Source of the DNA: Clostridia bacterium
GTDB lineage: Bacteria > Bacillota > Clostridia > Christensenellales > CAG-1252
NCBI GenBank assembly: GCA_009928745.1
Contig: SACC01000006.1
Span: 1-17,322, forward strand
DNA length: 17,322 nt
Direction of reading: 5' to 3'
Below are positions 1 through 7,984 of this stretch, one piece after another. Numbering within the stretch: position 1 is the stretch's first letter; the number at the start of each line of letters is the position of its first letter. The notes beneath the pieces were generated by a model. It saw nothing but the letters and a program-made list of their open reading frames with translations. It was not told the origin of the DNA and ran no database searches. The position numbers and the translations under genes were made by a program.

Positions 1-1007
1 GTCTGCGACATGCCGTGTCCTGCCCCTTCTACTACAAGAATGTCTTTCACGCAATTTGCAGCTTCATATACTTCGTACACAAATTTTGATAAAACAAAAG
101 AATCAGTATCGCCATGAATAAAAAGTATGGGGGTATTAGATTTTGCAACTTGTTTCACCGCCGATGCTTCATGAAATGTGAATCCGGCATTTTCTTTAGC
201 TATTATATCGCAGGCATACATGTACGGATCGGAAGGGAGCTGAAAAAATCTGTCTAAAATATATTCGAATTCGTCCCAAGCAGATGTATATCCACTCTCT
301 GAAATAATGGCTTTTACATTCAATGGTAATGCTTCGCCTGATACCATCATTACGGCGCTTGATCCCATTGATACTCCGTGCAAAACTATCTCTGCAATAG
401 GATCATACGCTATTACTCTATTAATCCATTGAATAATATCCAGTCGGTCAAGCCAGCCCATCGTTATCCACTCGCCTTCGCTTTCTCCATGCGCCCTGAG
501 GTCTAGTGATACTGTATTATATCCGTTACTATAAAATTCATATGCGGATTTGATTGTTTCACTCTTTTCTGAAGTATATCCGTGGGCAAAAATAGCCCAT
601 TTGTTAGAGCCGTCAGGCTGAAGCGCTACATCCGCTATTAGATTAAGTCCATCAAATGTGGTAATATTCCAACGTGCAAATTGCTGATTCGCTTGCCATT
701 GCTTCCATCTATTCTGTACAGGCAAATAAGTAAAATAATACGGCGCAAGCAACGCTACATATTCAATAGCTATTTCATGAAGTCCATATTCTAACCATAA
801 TTTGTTTTTCTCAGCCAAAGTTCTTCGTTTGATGGAAAAATCTACAAAAAAGTCCGCCATGTCATGTAGCTCTAAATCACTTTTCATTTGTTCAGCAATT
901 TCTTTGCTTTTATATTCATATGAGCTTTTATCAACACAAGAATATAGAAAAGAAACAATTAATATTATGAGAATCATTGCTGAATATATTTTTACGGACT
1001 TTTTCAT
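1..1007 (-). CDS. Lipoprotein alpha/beta hydrolase, C-terminus cut by window edge
   Basis: About 335 residues are visible and the stop lies outside the window. A short hydrophobic N-terminus ends in a lipobox (LYSC, Cys about residue 24), so the protein should be lipid-anchored on the outer face of the membrane. The alpha/beta-hydrolase triad is complete: nucleophile Ser213 in GVSMG, acid Asp300 or Asp302 in HGDTDSF, and His331 in GAGHG. An early HGYTSEK segment supplies the oxyanion-hole HG. The His motif is near the usual end, so only a short tail is missing. The ATG is set by AAGGAG at 1015-1020. It begins 33 bases after the symporter stop and is the last visible gene of the TetR-hydrolase-symporter operon. 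The substrate is unknown; an ester or acyl-modified carbohydrate or a peptide is possible. It belongs to the same broad family as the hydrolase at 2413-3351 but has a different anchor and low visible similarity outside the motifs. Confidence 0.9.
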   Translation of the reverse strand, partial: MKKSVKIYSAMILIILIVSFLYSCVDKSSYEYKSKEIAEQMKSDLELHDMADFFVDFSIKRRTLAEKNKLWLEYGLHEIAIEYVALLAPYYFTYLPVQNRWKQWQANQQFARWNITTFDGLNLIADVALQPDGSNKWAIFAHGYTSEKSETIKSAYEFYSNGYNTVSLDLRAHGESEGEWITMGWLDRLDIIQWINRVIAYDPIAEIVLHGVSMGSSAVMMVSGEALPLNVKAIISESGYTSAWDEFEYILDRFFQLPSDPYMYACDIIAKENAGFTFHEASAVKQVAKSNTPILFIHGDTDSFVLSKFVYEVYEAANCVKDILVVEGAGHGMSQ

Positions 1008-1040
1008 ATTTGTACTCCTTTTTATTTATTAACTGCTTTC

Positions 1041-2420
1041 CTAAAACTCACTCTTGCTTATAGATTTTTCGTTGTGCTTGATGGCTAATCCTTCTTTGAC
1101 CTTCTCCCATTCGGGTCCATGCAGTTTGAAAAGGAACAGCACGCAAAAGCAAACGAACATGCTTATTGCGGGTAACAGCATCCATCCCAACAAGATGGCT
1201 TTTTCGCCTGAAGAATCCTGCGCTCCTTTTGCCAGATTCTCAATATATCCCATTCTGACGGCAATGAACAAAAAAGCTGATTGCGCAAGTGACTGCGCGG
1301 GTTTTGTTATCAAGCTGTTGACACCAGCATAGATACCTTCTCTTCTCTGTCCCACTTTGACTTCGTCATAGTCTATTACTTCGCCGTTAATAATAGGAAT
1401 GGTATACATTAACCCCGCAAATCCTAAGCCTACCATAAAGAAACAAATTGCTGCTATTACGCTAATACTTCCTCCTACAATCATCACAGAACTAACTACA
1501 GACATTATAAGACATAATACTATTAAAACATTTCTTACATTGAATTTTTTTACCATTGGCGGTATGGTTATTAATCCTACCACTACACCTAGCCCGATTC
1601 CAATATATAAACCCAGTTTATTAACCATTTCAAATTCATCGAGATAATAATATAGACCCAACATAAGTCCGCCATTAACTAATATTACCGTAAAGCTTAA
1701 TATCTCATAAATGATAAATTGCTTGTTTTTAAGACATTCAAAAATCGATTTTAAAAAGTTGGGTTGCGGCTCCTCAGATAATACATGCTTTTCTTTATAA
1801 AAATATGTGCTAATAAATATTATCAAACCTAAAAACAGACCTAATCCTACATTAAATATTTGATAAAGCTTTCCATCCTCTCCTATACCTGGTTGAATCA
1901 TAGGGATAACCACTGCGCCGACTGCAAGCGGCACAAATGATAAAATTGACTTGATTAATATAATACTACCTCTTGCCTTATTGGTTATTGCGACTTCATA
2001 AGGCATAACAAATAGCGCCGACGCTACCGCAGTATACAAAGTATCAAAAAGAAATAATAATACAAGCATTTGAACAAACATAAGTCCTTGATTTGATCCG
2101 CTACCGGGCCAGTTTATAAAACACAATGCATATATTATACCGTACAGAATTCCGCCATACCTAATGTATGGTATCCTTCGCCCAAGTTTTGACTTGGTCC
2201 TATCTGAGATATATCCGTAAATAGGATCATTGACCGCATTCCAGATTGCGAAAATTATCCATACAATAGCCACTAAATCTGCTTTCATTCCGCGCCACTG
2301 TGTAAAATAATATGTAAAAGCTCCGCCAAGTACTATTGTTCCAAGTACTGAACAGCTTGAGTCTGCGATACTTATCCACCATTTAACCTTGTTAGGTACT
2401 TTTTCAACATAATTATTCAT
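1041..2420 (-). CDS. GPH-family (MelB-like) sugar:cation symporter, MFS
   Basis: This 459-residue polytopic protein has about 12 hydrophobic segments. The N-terminal signature of glycoside-pentoside-hexuronide:cation symporters is clear: an NAVNDP segment (residues 61-66) followed by GYISDRTKSKLGRR (residues 69-82), matching the cation-site helix and first cytoplasmic loop of MelB-type carriers. Asp65 corresponds to a MelB cation-site Asp, while Asn61 replaces the other one. This may change ion preference (inference). A later GQRREG motif (about residue 373) is also typical of the family. The predicted role is uptake of a glycoside or oligosaccharide coupled to Na+ or H+. The ATG overlaps the stop of the upstream hydrolase by 8 bases (ATGAATAA), indicating translational coupling, and AAGGAAG lies just upstream. 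The exact sugar cannot be told from sequence. Confidence 0.92.
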   Translation of the reverse strand: MNNYVEKVPNKVKWWISIADSSCSVLGTIVLGGAFTYYFTQWRGMKADLVAIVWIIFAIWNAVNDPIYGYISDRTKSKLGRRIPYIRYGGILYGIIYALCFINWPGSGSNQGLMFVQMLVLLFLFDTLYTAVASALFVMPYEVAITNKARGSIILIKSILSFVPLAVGAVVIPMIQPGIGEDGKLYQIFNVGLGLFLGLIIFISTYFYKEKHVLSEEPQPNFLKSIFECLKNKQFIIYEILSFTVILVNGGLMLGLYYYLDEFEMVNKLGLYIGIGLGVVVGLITIPPMVKKFNVRNVLIVLCLIMSVVSSVMIVGGSISVIAAICFFMVGLGFAGLMYTIPIINGEVIDYDEVKVGQRREGIYAGVNSLITKPAQSLAQSAFLFIAVRMGYIENLAKGAQDSSGEKAILLGWMLLPAISMFVCFCVLFLFKLHGPEWEKVKEGLAIKHNEKSISKSEF

Positions 2421-3351
2421 TTGTTTCTTCCTTAAAATTAGTATTATATAAAAATGCTTTTACTGTATTGATATATTTTAGCCGATCTAATAAAAAACTT
2501 TCGGCATGATTTGCTTTATCGCAAATGCATATATATTTTTCACCTCTTTTTGCATCAAAAAGATCATAACACATGGATGTAGGCGTAAAATTATCTTCTG
2601 CTCCATGAATAAATAGCATAGGAATCTTTGCTAAAGCATTATCCTGCTTTAATAGCGTAATCGGACTAACCTCATTGAGCTTTAACCTGCAAATTAAATA
2701 AATGAATAATCTTGCAATAGGAAGAATGATTATAACTGGAATTTTTAGCTTTTTCAATTGGTGAGTCAATTCTTGCTTTAAGTCTGAGTAACCGCAATCT
2801 TCTATTATAAAACTTAGATTAGAATCTGTAGCGCCGTACATCATTGATAAAGTAGCGCCCATAGACTCACCGTGAATGCCGATTTTACTGTTATTAAATC
2901 TTGACCTTAAATATTCGATTATCTTTGCTAGATCTTTGGATTCTCTTTTTCCCATTGTTACAATTTTGCCCTTGCTCTTTCCGCAATTGCAGTTATCATA
3001 CCATAAGACATTATATCCAAGATCCAGAAACATTTTCCCGTATTTTAAGCTACCTATATAATTGAATCGATATCCGTGAACTATGACAACAAATTTGTCT
3101 GACGGCGTGTCATTTATTACTAATTCACCAAAGAGTTTATAACCGAATTCGGAGCGAATACAAATTTCTTCTTTTACTAATTCATTATACCACTTGATTG
3201 AAATTAATCCTTTGCGTTCTTCTGCCTTAATTACCCAACCGGGTCTTACCCTTATCGGCAGTACAAGAAATCTGGCAAAATTAAAGGAAATAAATAATAT
3301 TATCCCCAAGACTACTGAAAAAATTATCAAAAAAATGTGCACAATTTCCAT
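2413..3351 (-). CDS. Membrane-anchored alpha/beta hydrolase
   Basis: This 312-residue protein starts with a strongly hydrophobic segment (residues 4-24) lacking a lipobox or clear cleavage site, so it probably remains as an N-terminal membrane anchor. The hydrolase fold follows: HGYRFN (oxyanion HG, residues 92-93), nucleophile Ser163 in GESMG, acid Asp253 in HGAEDNF and His282 in ANHAES. This arrangement is common in YqkD/BAAT-type serine hydrolases of Firmicutes. A second hydrophobic stretch (residues 203-221) lies in the cap region and could dock on the membrane or line a substrate pocket. Its ATG starts 1 base after the TetR stop, and its stop overlaps the symporter start, so it is the second gene of a coupled operon. 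The substrate is unknown; co-transcription with a sugar symporter suggests deacylation of an imported or surface glycoconjugate (inference). Confidence 0.9.
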   Translation of the reverse strand: MEIVHIFLIIFSVVLGIILFISFNFARFLVLPIRVRPGWVIKAEERKGLISIKWYNELVKEEICIRSEFGYKLFGELVINDTPSDKFVVIVHGYRFNYIGSLKYGKMFLDLGYNVLWYDNCNCGKSKGKIVTMGKRESKDLAKIIEYLRSRFNNSKIGIHGESMGATLSMMYGATDSNLSFIIEDCGYSDLKQELTHQLKKLKIPVIIILPIARLFIYLICRLKLNEVSPITLLKQDNALAKIPMLFIHGAEDNFTPTSMCYDLFDAKRGEKYICICDKANHAESFLLDRLKYINTVKAFLYNTNFKEETNE

Positions 3352-3352
3352 T

Positions 3353-3907
3353 TTAACAACGCGCCTTTATCCCATTAAGTAATATATCAACTATTTCTTC
3401 CAGCACCTCTTTATATGTCTTAAGCTCAATATTGTAATTTATAATTACATTCTCTATTGCCGAGACATATATCCTTTTGAACAATTCTTTGTCAAATTTA
3501 ATTAGAATTCCTTCCTTCACCGCTTCGTCGATTAAACTATATGTTAATTCCCAGCCATTTGTAAGTCTTAAGTCTATGTCGTTGAAAAGATGGCTATAAT
3601 TTTTCTTGATATCTGTTAACTTGGAATATTCGACTGAAGCCGTCTTAGGTAATGAAGTAAGAATAAGCTTCAGTTTTTGTATTATATCAAGACTTGAATC
3701 ATGATAAATACCAGCTTGAATTTTATTAATGCTGTCAAAATAGTAATTAATAGCCATTTTAATTAAGTTTTCTTTGGATGTAACTAAATCGTACAAGGTT
3801 CTTTTACTTATGCCAAGGCTTTCAGATATTTCATCCATGGTAAACCTTGTTCCATGCAGTCTAAATATTTCAATAGCTTTTCTCATCAACATTTCATTTT
3901 CTATCAT
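3353..3907 (-). CDS. TetR/AcrR-family transcriptional regulator
   Basis: This 184-residue protein has a classic TetR N-terminal DNA-binding domain. The HTH runs roughly residues 23-42 (TMDEISESLGISKRTLYDLV), followed by the K-E-N-L helix start (SKENLIKMA) typical of the family. The remaining ~130 residues are helical and divergent, as expected for the ligand-binding and dimer domain; the ligand is not predictable. It is the first gene of the operon with the hydrolases and the GPH symporter and has its own promoter (3942-3970), so autoregulation of the whole unit is likely. The upstream AGGAG at 3919-3923 is about 11 bases from the ATG, slightly long but the only good site. Confidence 0.93.
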   Translation of the reverse strand: MIENEMLMRKAIEIFRLHGTRFTMDEISESLGISKRTLYDLVTSKENLIKMAINYYFDSINKIQAGIYHDSSLDIIQKLKLILTSLPKTASVEYSKLTDIKKNYSHLFNDIDLRLTNGWELTYSLIDEAVKEGILIKFDKELFKRIYVSAIENVIINYNIELKTYKEVLEEIVDILLNGIKARC

Positions 3908-3941
3908 AAACTTGGAAAACTCCTAGAGTATTTATAGTTTT

Positions 3942-3970
3942 ATATTATCATTATTTTTATATATAGTCAA
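3942..3970 (-). promoter_or_regulatory. SigA-type promoter of the TetR-hydrolase-symporter operon
   Basis: Read on the minus strand, a TTGACT -35 box (3965-3970) and a TAATAT -10 box (3942-3947) are separated by 17 bases. Transcription would start about 30 bases before the TetR ATG. The surrounding region is very AT-rich and no unambiguous TetR operator palindrome was identified, although several imperfect AT-rich dyads exist. The promoter lies directly downstream of the terminator of the preceding gene. Confidence 0.65.
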
Positions 3971-4033
3971 TACTGAATTAATTTAAATATAATATCTAAT
4001 TAATGATCGAATTATAAAATTATAAGCAAATCA

Positions 4034-4071
4034 AACAAAATTGACACCTCGCATGAAGTGTCAATTTTGTT
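4034..4071 (-). terminator. Terminator of the surface lipoprotein gene
   Basis: A perfect 14-base inverted repeat (AACAAAATTGACAC and its complement) flanks a 10-base loop about 60 bases after the stop of the 4129-6261 gene. On the minus strand the stem ends in a T-rich stretch (ATTTTGTTTG). It separates this gene from the TetR operon promoter. Confidence 0.75.
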
Positions 4072-4128
4072 ACAGTAAAATATTATTTGTTGTTTCTACT
4101 TATTCCTCTCTTTAATACCTATTAAGTA

Positions 4129-6261
4129 TCAGGATATACTAAAATCATCGGTATAGGATGATTCGGTGTAGTTGGCGGTGGCTGCGCTGGTTGCTCTTAC
4201 CGTATAGCTTCCTATTGCGGTAGGGGCAACAGAGGAGTAAGCGCTGTCATCTGCGCCCAGTTCTTTATATTCATACGTGATAGCGCCCCCGCTAATATTA
4301 GCATTAAGTGATATGTTAATACTTTGTCCGAATAAAATATCACTGGCTGTTATTATTATTGCTCCGTGATTCTTCTCTATTATCCAGACAAAGTCAGGTA
4401 TAACGGGCTCGTAATAAAGCTCTGTATTGTAATTAAATATTACATTAGCAGTATACGTTCCTGCATTAGTTTTGACATTATTAATATAACTTGCTACTGT
4501 AACACCTGCAGGCAGATTCATTATCAACACACTTTGCGATGATCCGTTATATCTAAGCGCTTCGATATAATCCCAGCTTACACCGCTCATATCGTAAGTC
4601 AATTTGTTATCAATTGTAAGGGTTGCGGTCATACTTGGTATTTCATTAAAATTGTCGGTATCGTATGTAAAATCTGCTGTCACAGCAATACTGCCTACTT
4701 CTGTCAATGTATTTTCGCTATACGAAACCTCAACTCCCGTCGGCAACTGTCCGTTAATAACCAGGCTTTTTTCTTCACCGTCATATTTATAAGTAATATC
4801 ATTAAATGCGATAGCGCTCATATCATGGGTTGCCTTATTTATCGTCCAATCAAGCGAAGCAAACGTTGGCTCATAAAAATCATCTGTATTATAGTCAAAC
4901 ACTACACTCGCCGTATAGCTTCCTACATTCGTTTTGCTATTATTTATATAGCTGTTAACTGTAATGCCATAAGGTAAATAACCTATGATTTCAACGCTTT
5001 TAGCGTCGCCATTGTAAGTAAATGCTGATGTATAATTCCAGACAGCAGTACTCATATTATAAGTCGCCTTATCTACAATGACATCTACCGTTACGCTGGC
5101 TGCCAAATAGTTAGCACTTTCTGCTGCAATAACTGTTACAGTGTAATTGCCTGAGTGATTGAAGCTGTTATTGACATAGCTTATTTCCCCGCTTCCGGTT
5201 GCTCCCGATATGCTCTGCGCCATTCCGCTATATGTAAAAGTTGTTATGACTAATGATGTATCTACGCTTCCTGCCGCTTTTTCTACAGTAACTACTATCG
5301 GTATGCTCCCAGCCATATTATTAGCGCTTTCCGCAACGTTTACGGTTACTGTATGCTCTCCTGCATCAGTAAAGCTGTTATTCTCATAGCTTACTGCTCC
5401 GGAGCCGGTTACGCCGGTTATAAAATATGCATCACCGGTGTATGTAAAGGTTGTTATAACTGAGGCAATGCCTATTGTTGCCGGCGCCTTAACTATATCA
5501 AAGTCAACCGTCATTGTTGCTGATTTATAAACATCCGTGGCAGCGCTTGTAACCTTAGCGGTATAGCTACCTATACTCGTAGGCAATACTGAAGAGTATG
5601 AACTTTCATCGCTTCCCAATGCCTTATAAAGATATGTCAAAGCCCCGTTACTGGTATTAGCGTCTACTGAAAAGTCAGGCGCTGAGCCGTACGGTGTATC
5701 ATTAATGGAAATCTCTAATGTATTATCTAACGGTGTATAAAGCCAATCGGCATACAGATTTATATTTGCAGACCCAATCTTATCGAATACATATAAATTG
5801 ATTAAATCGTTTTCGGTATACCAGCCCACAAAGGTATACGCTGTTCTCGTAGGATTAATTGGAGCAACCACCACAGAGTCAAAATCCTGCATTATTGTTG
5901 TAACCGGACTTCCTTCATTAGAATGGAAGGTAATTGAGTATTGATTGGTTGCCCACAGCGCATATACTTTAATATTCGATGCTATGTTTTCTTCCAAGAT
6001 AGATTCCGCAGGCTGCAAAAATGTTCCGTTATCCAAAAACCAGCCGTCGAAGGTATAGCCTTCCTTAGTAGGTTCGGAAGGAATGACGGGTATTGTTCCT
6101 TCGGCAATTGTAATCGACTCAACATCAGTGCCTCCGTTACTGTTGAAAGTAACCGTATAGGTCGTCGTCTCCGTTCCTGTATCTATGCAAGCTGCCGCAA
6201 CGATTAATGACATAATGATTATTGCTATTACCAATATACTTTTGAACGCTTTATTAAACAT
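4129..6261 (-). CDS. Surface lipoprotein with InlB B-repeats and MBG-like repeats
   Basis: This 710-residue secreted protein has a signal peptide ending in a lipobox (VAAAC, Cys25), so it is probably lipid-anchored outside the cell. Domain order: two InlB/Listeria-Bacteroides B-repeats (about residues 35-103 and 107-173, with the TVTFNSNGG, EGYTFDGW and Y-A-L/D-W signatures); a module A (181-258); two modules B (260-328, 331-398, sharing FTY-G and TGSG..SY.NNSF); three modules C (399-476, 478-552, 555-630, sharing Y-[DN]-MS, YNG and N-G-Y/T); then a second copy of module A (633-710) where the protein ends. A, B and C resemble the short beta-sandwich MBG/YDG repeats of bacterial surface proteins. 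No LPXTG motif or catalytic domain is seen. The ATG has a strong GAGGGGAG site at 6265-6272. The likely role is adhesion or binding (inference). It is a single-gene unit with its own promoter and terminator. Confidence 0.9.
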   Translation of the reverse strand: MFNKAFKSILVIAIIIMSLIVAAACIDTGTETTTYTVTFNSNGGTDVESITIAEGTIPVIPSEPTKEGYTFDGWFLDNGTFLQPAESILEENIASNIKVYALWATNQYSITFHSNEGSPVTTIMQDFDSVVVAPINPTRTAYTFVGWYTENDLINLYVFDKIGSANINLYADWLYTPLDNTLEISINDTPYGSAPDFSVDANTSNGALTYLYKALGSDESSYSSVLPTSIGSYTAKVTSAATDVYKSATMTVDFDIVKAPATIGIASVITTFTYTGDAYFITGVTGSGAVSYENNSFTDAGEHTVTVNVAESANNMAGSIPIVVTVEKAAGSVDTSLVITTFTYSGMAQSISGATGSGEISYVNNSFNHSGNYTVTVIAAESANYLAASVTVDVIVDKATYNMSTAVWNYTSAFTYNGDAKSVEIIGYLPYGITVNSYINNSKTNVGSYTASVVFDYNTDDFYEPTFASLDWTINKATHDMSAIAFNDITYKYDGEEKSLVINGQLPTGVEVSYSENTLTEVGSIAVTADFTYDTDNFNEIPSMTATLTIDNKLTYDMSGVSWDYIEALRYNGSSQSVLIMNLPAGVTVASYINNVKTNAGTYTANVIFNYNTELYYEPVIPDFVWIIEKNHGAIIITASDILFGQSINISLNANISGGAITYEYKELGADDSAYSSVAPTAIGSYTVRATSAATANYTESSYTDDFSIS

Positions 6262-6335
6262 AATCTCCCCTCTAAATAATTAATTTAATTATTTTCCTAA
6301 TATGCCCATCAAGTGCCAGTTAAAGTTATATACCT

Positions 6336-6365
6336 ATTATATATTATAGCTACCCGTAATGGCAA
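6336..6365 (-). promoter_or_regulatory. Promoter of the surface lipoprotein gene
   Basis: On the minus strand, TTGCCA (-35, 6360-6365) and TATAAT (-10, 6336-6341) are spaced by 18 bases, about 75 bases before the lipoprotein ATG. A second TATAAT copy at 6343-6348 is too close to this -35 box. The poly-C tract at 6431-6441 lies about 65 bases upstream of this -35. Confidence 0.6.
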
Positions 6366-6430
6366 TACCTTACCAAAAATTACAACTTTGTTTTGCAGAA
6401 ATATTAAAAATGGAGCAAAAAAGTATTCTA

Positions 6431-6441
6431 CCCCCCCCCCC
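6431..6441. repeat. Eleven-C homopolymer between divergent promoters
   Basis: Eleven consecutive C residues sit in otherwise AT-rich DNA between the divergent surface lipoprotein and YcxB-like genes, upstream of both -35 boxes. Homopolymers of this length slip during replication and also cause sequencing length errors. Confidence 0.9.
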
Positions 6442-6466
6442 AATTATTTCTACAATTTGATTAATC

Positions 6467-6482
6467 CATATTGCGCAATATG
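6467..6482. promoter_or_regulatory. Perfect 16-base palindrome over a -35 box (operator-like)
   Basis: CATATTGCGCAATATG equals its own reverse complement. It overlaps the proposed -35 box (6471-6476) of the plus-strand YcxB-like gene, the position expected for a repressor site. The binding protein is unknown; no neighbouring regulator is clearly tied to it. Confidence 0.55.
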
Positions 6483-6499
6483 AACAAAAATGGTAAAAT
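6471..6499 (+). promoter_or_regulatory. Promoter of the YcxB-like gene
   Basis: TTGCGC (-35, 6471-6476) and TAAAAT (-10, 6494-6499) are spaced by 17 bases, with transcription starting around 6506. This rules out the in-frame ATG at 6490, which would lie inside the promoter, and supports translation from 6532. Confidence 0.55.
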
Positions 6500-6531
6500 A
6501 TGTATTAATTGATGGTAAGGAGAGTTTTTGC

Positions 6532-7047
6532 ATGTTTGAGTTTAATATTATAATTGATAAAGATATAATTATCGCCTTGAATAAGTTTCATTTCTTTAAA
6601 AAGATTAATCCGATATTTTTGCTAATGTTCGGCATGTTTAATTTAATTTTATTATTATTATTAGAAATGGATAAATTTGCTTATGCGGGGTTGCTAGCAG
6701 GTTCGTATGTTTTTCTTATTATCTTTTATATTATAATGATTATTGCTATTAAATCAGTTTACAAAAAACCCGGATCAAATATCGGCGGCAAGATGTATTT
6801 TCGCTTAGATGAGGAAATCGTATATGACAAAAGTGAATCTAAAGATTTGACTTCAATCGTGGAAGCAAAATGGAGCTATATTTTCGCCGCGTATGAGACG
6901 CGTAATTATTTTATTCTATATAATACTGTTGTCACAGCGTTTACCTTGCCTAAACGGTGTCTTACCACGGGAGATCCTCTCGAATTAAGAAAGCTGCTTA
7001 GCGCAAAACTCGGTCCTAAGTTTGTTATTACAAAATTTAAAATATAA
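6532..7047 (+). CDS. YcxB-like membrane protein
   Basis: This 171-residue protein has two membrane helices (about residues 27-45 and 50-72) and a soluble C-terminal part. The C-terminus carries the YcxB-like pattern: a strand with hydrophilic residues (SESKDLTSIVEAKW), then Y-x-Y/I-F-A-x-YETRNYF-I-L-Y, TLPKRCL and a final E-LRKLL helix. Function is not established for the family; it may be a cytoplasmic-facing PH-like domain on a membrane anchor. The start is taken at 6532 because AAGGAGA lies 8 bases upstream and the alternative ATG 14 codons earlier falls in the promoter -10 box. It is the only complete plus-strand gene in the AT-rich part and has its own promoter with a palindromic operator-like site. 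It converges with the esterase gene at 7090. Confidence 0.82.
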   Translation: MFEFNIIIDKDIIIALNKFHFFKKINPIFLLMFGMFNLILLLLLEMDKFAYAGLLAGSYVFLIIFYIIMIIAIKSVYKKPGSNIGGKMYFRLDEEIVYDKSESKDLTSIVEAKWSYIFAAYETRNYFILYNTVVTAFTLPKRCLTTGDPLELRKLLSAKLGPKFVITKFKI

Positions 7048-7089
7048 TTATACAATTTTATTGTAAGTATATTTACGCAACAATTATTA

Positions 7090-7983
7090 CTAATTAAAGT
7101 ACGCGGAAGCTGCTTGCAATATCTGTTGTGTGAGTTCTTCTGCCTTGTCTTTGTCACTTTCCAGTCCGTGACCAGAATTGCTGTAAGTTATTAAATTGGA
7201 AGGGATATTGTGAGATTGAAGCGCCGCATATAACCTTTCTGCATTACTATAGGGTACCAGATTGTCAAGCGCTCCATAGGCAAGTATGGTAGGCGGCACG
7301 CCCTCTATAACATGTGATATGGGCGAAGCGTCAAGTAGCGCTGCAGGCTGGTCAAGATAGGTGGTTGAAGTTATGCTTTCGCCTATCAGTCCGCTAAGAA
7401 TATTAAACCAAAAGTCTTTATATTCCATACTATCCGCGTAGTAACTCGAGTCTGTGAAGTCTGTCGGTCCTACCATACTAAGCACAAAAGCGATATTAAT
7501 CGGACTGGTTTCATAACATTTGTAGCTATAGAGTAAGGCAAGATGCGCGCCAGCCGAGCCGCCCATCAGAGCAATGTTGTCAGTATTGATTTTGTATATA
7601 TCGCCGTTATCCTTAATATAGCGTATTGCCGCAGCTATATCGTCGAGCATATCAAGATAAGTGGTATTTGCATCAACAAAACGGTAATTCATAGACACCG
7701 CCGCATAGCCGTGTTTGTTGAGCGTCTTGGCAAAATCCTTATAATCCCCCTTGTCTCCCGCCGCCCAGCCTCCGCCGTGAATAAGCAAGAAAACTGGAAC
7801 GCTTGCTTCCGCCCTGTCAGGCGACTTGGGAAGATATATGTCCAATACATTGCGTTCATGGGGACCGTATTTTAAGTTCTTAATTTTTGTACCGTTATCA
7901 AAAATAAAACATCCGCTTAGTATTGAACACATACAGCACATCAACATTAACAATATAATTATATTTAACACTTTATTTTTCAT
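7090..7983 (-). CDS. Lipoprotein carboxylesterase, alpha/beta-hydrolase (BD-FAE/HSL-like)
   Basis: This 297-residue protein has a signal peptide and lipobox (LSGC, Cys25), so it acts outside the membrane. The fold shows HGGGW (residues 69-73, oxyanion hole of the hormone-sensitive-lipase-like esterases), nucleophile Ser143 in GGSAG, acid Asp240 in YGALDNLVP and His272 in SGHG. This set is typical of small acetyl- and feruloyl-type carbohydrate esterases and of HSL-like lipases. It starts 1 base after the GH94-like gene stop, with AAGGTGA about 10 bases upstream, so it is the last gene of the 4Fe-4S/GH94-like operon. It probably removes acyl groups from a glycan before uptake (inference from context; the acyl group is unknown). 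A weak 6-base AT hairpin (7051-7065) is the only terminator candidate in the 42-base convergent gap. Confidence 0.9.
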   Translation of the reverse strand: MKNKVLNIIILLMLMCCMCSILSGCFIFDNGTKIKNLKYGPHERNVLDIYLPKSPDRAEASVPVFLLIHGGGWAAGDKGDYKDFAKTLNKHGYAAVSMNYRFVDANTTYLDMLDDIAAAIRYIKDNGDIYKINTDNIALMGGSAGAHLALLYSYKCYETSPINIAFVLSMVGPTDFTDSSYYADSMEYKDFWFNILSGLIGESITSTTYLDQPAALLDASPISHVIEGVPPTILAYGALDNLVPYSNAERLYAALQSHNIPSNLITYSNSGHGLESDKDKAEELTQQILQAASAYFN

Positions 7984-7984
7984 A

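Noticed and set aside
802..1032. Plus-strand open frame opposite the first hydrolase gene
   Set aside because: It lies antisense to the N-terminal codons of a gene with a clear lipobox and catalytic triad, and no ribosome binding site was seen.
6490..6531. Earlier ATG for the YcxB-like gene
   Set aside because: It overlaps the -10 box and has no ribosome binding site; the ATG at 6532 has AAGGAGA at proper distance.
7051..7065. TACAAT-TTT-ATTGTA hairpin as a terminator between convergent genes
   Set aside because: The stem is only 6 AT-rich pairs without a T-tract on either side; too weak to call.
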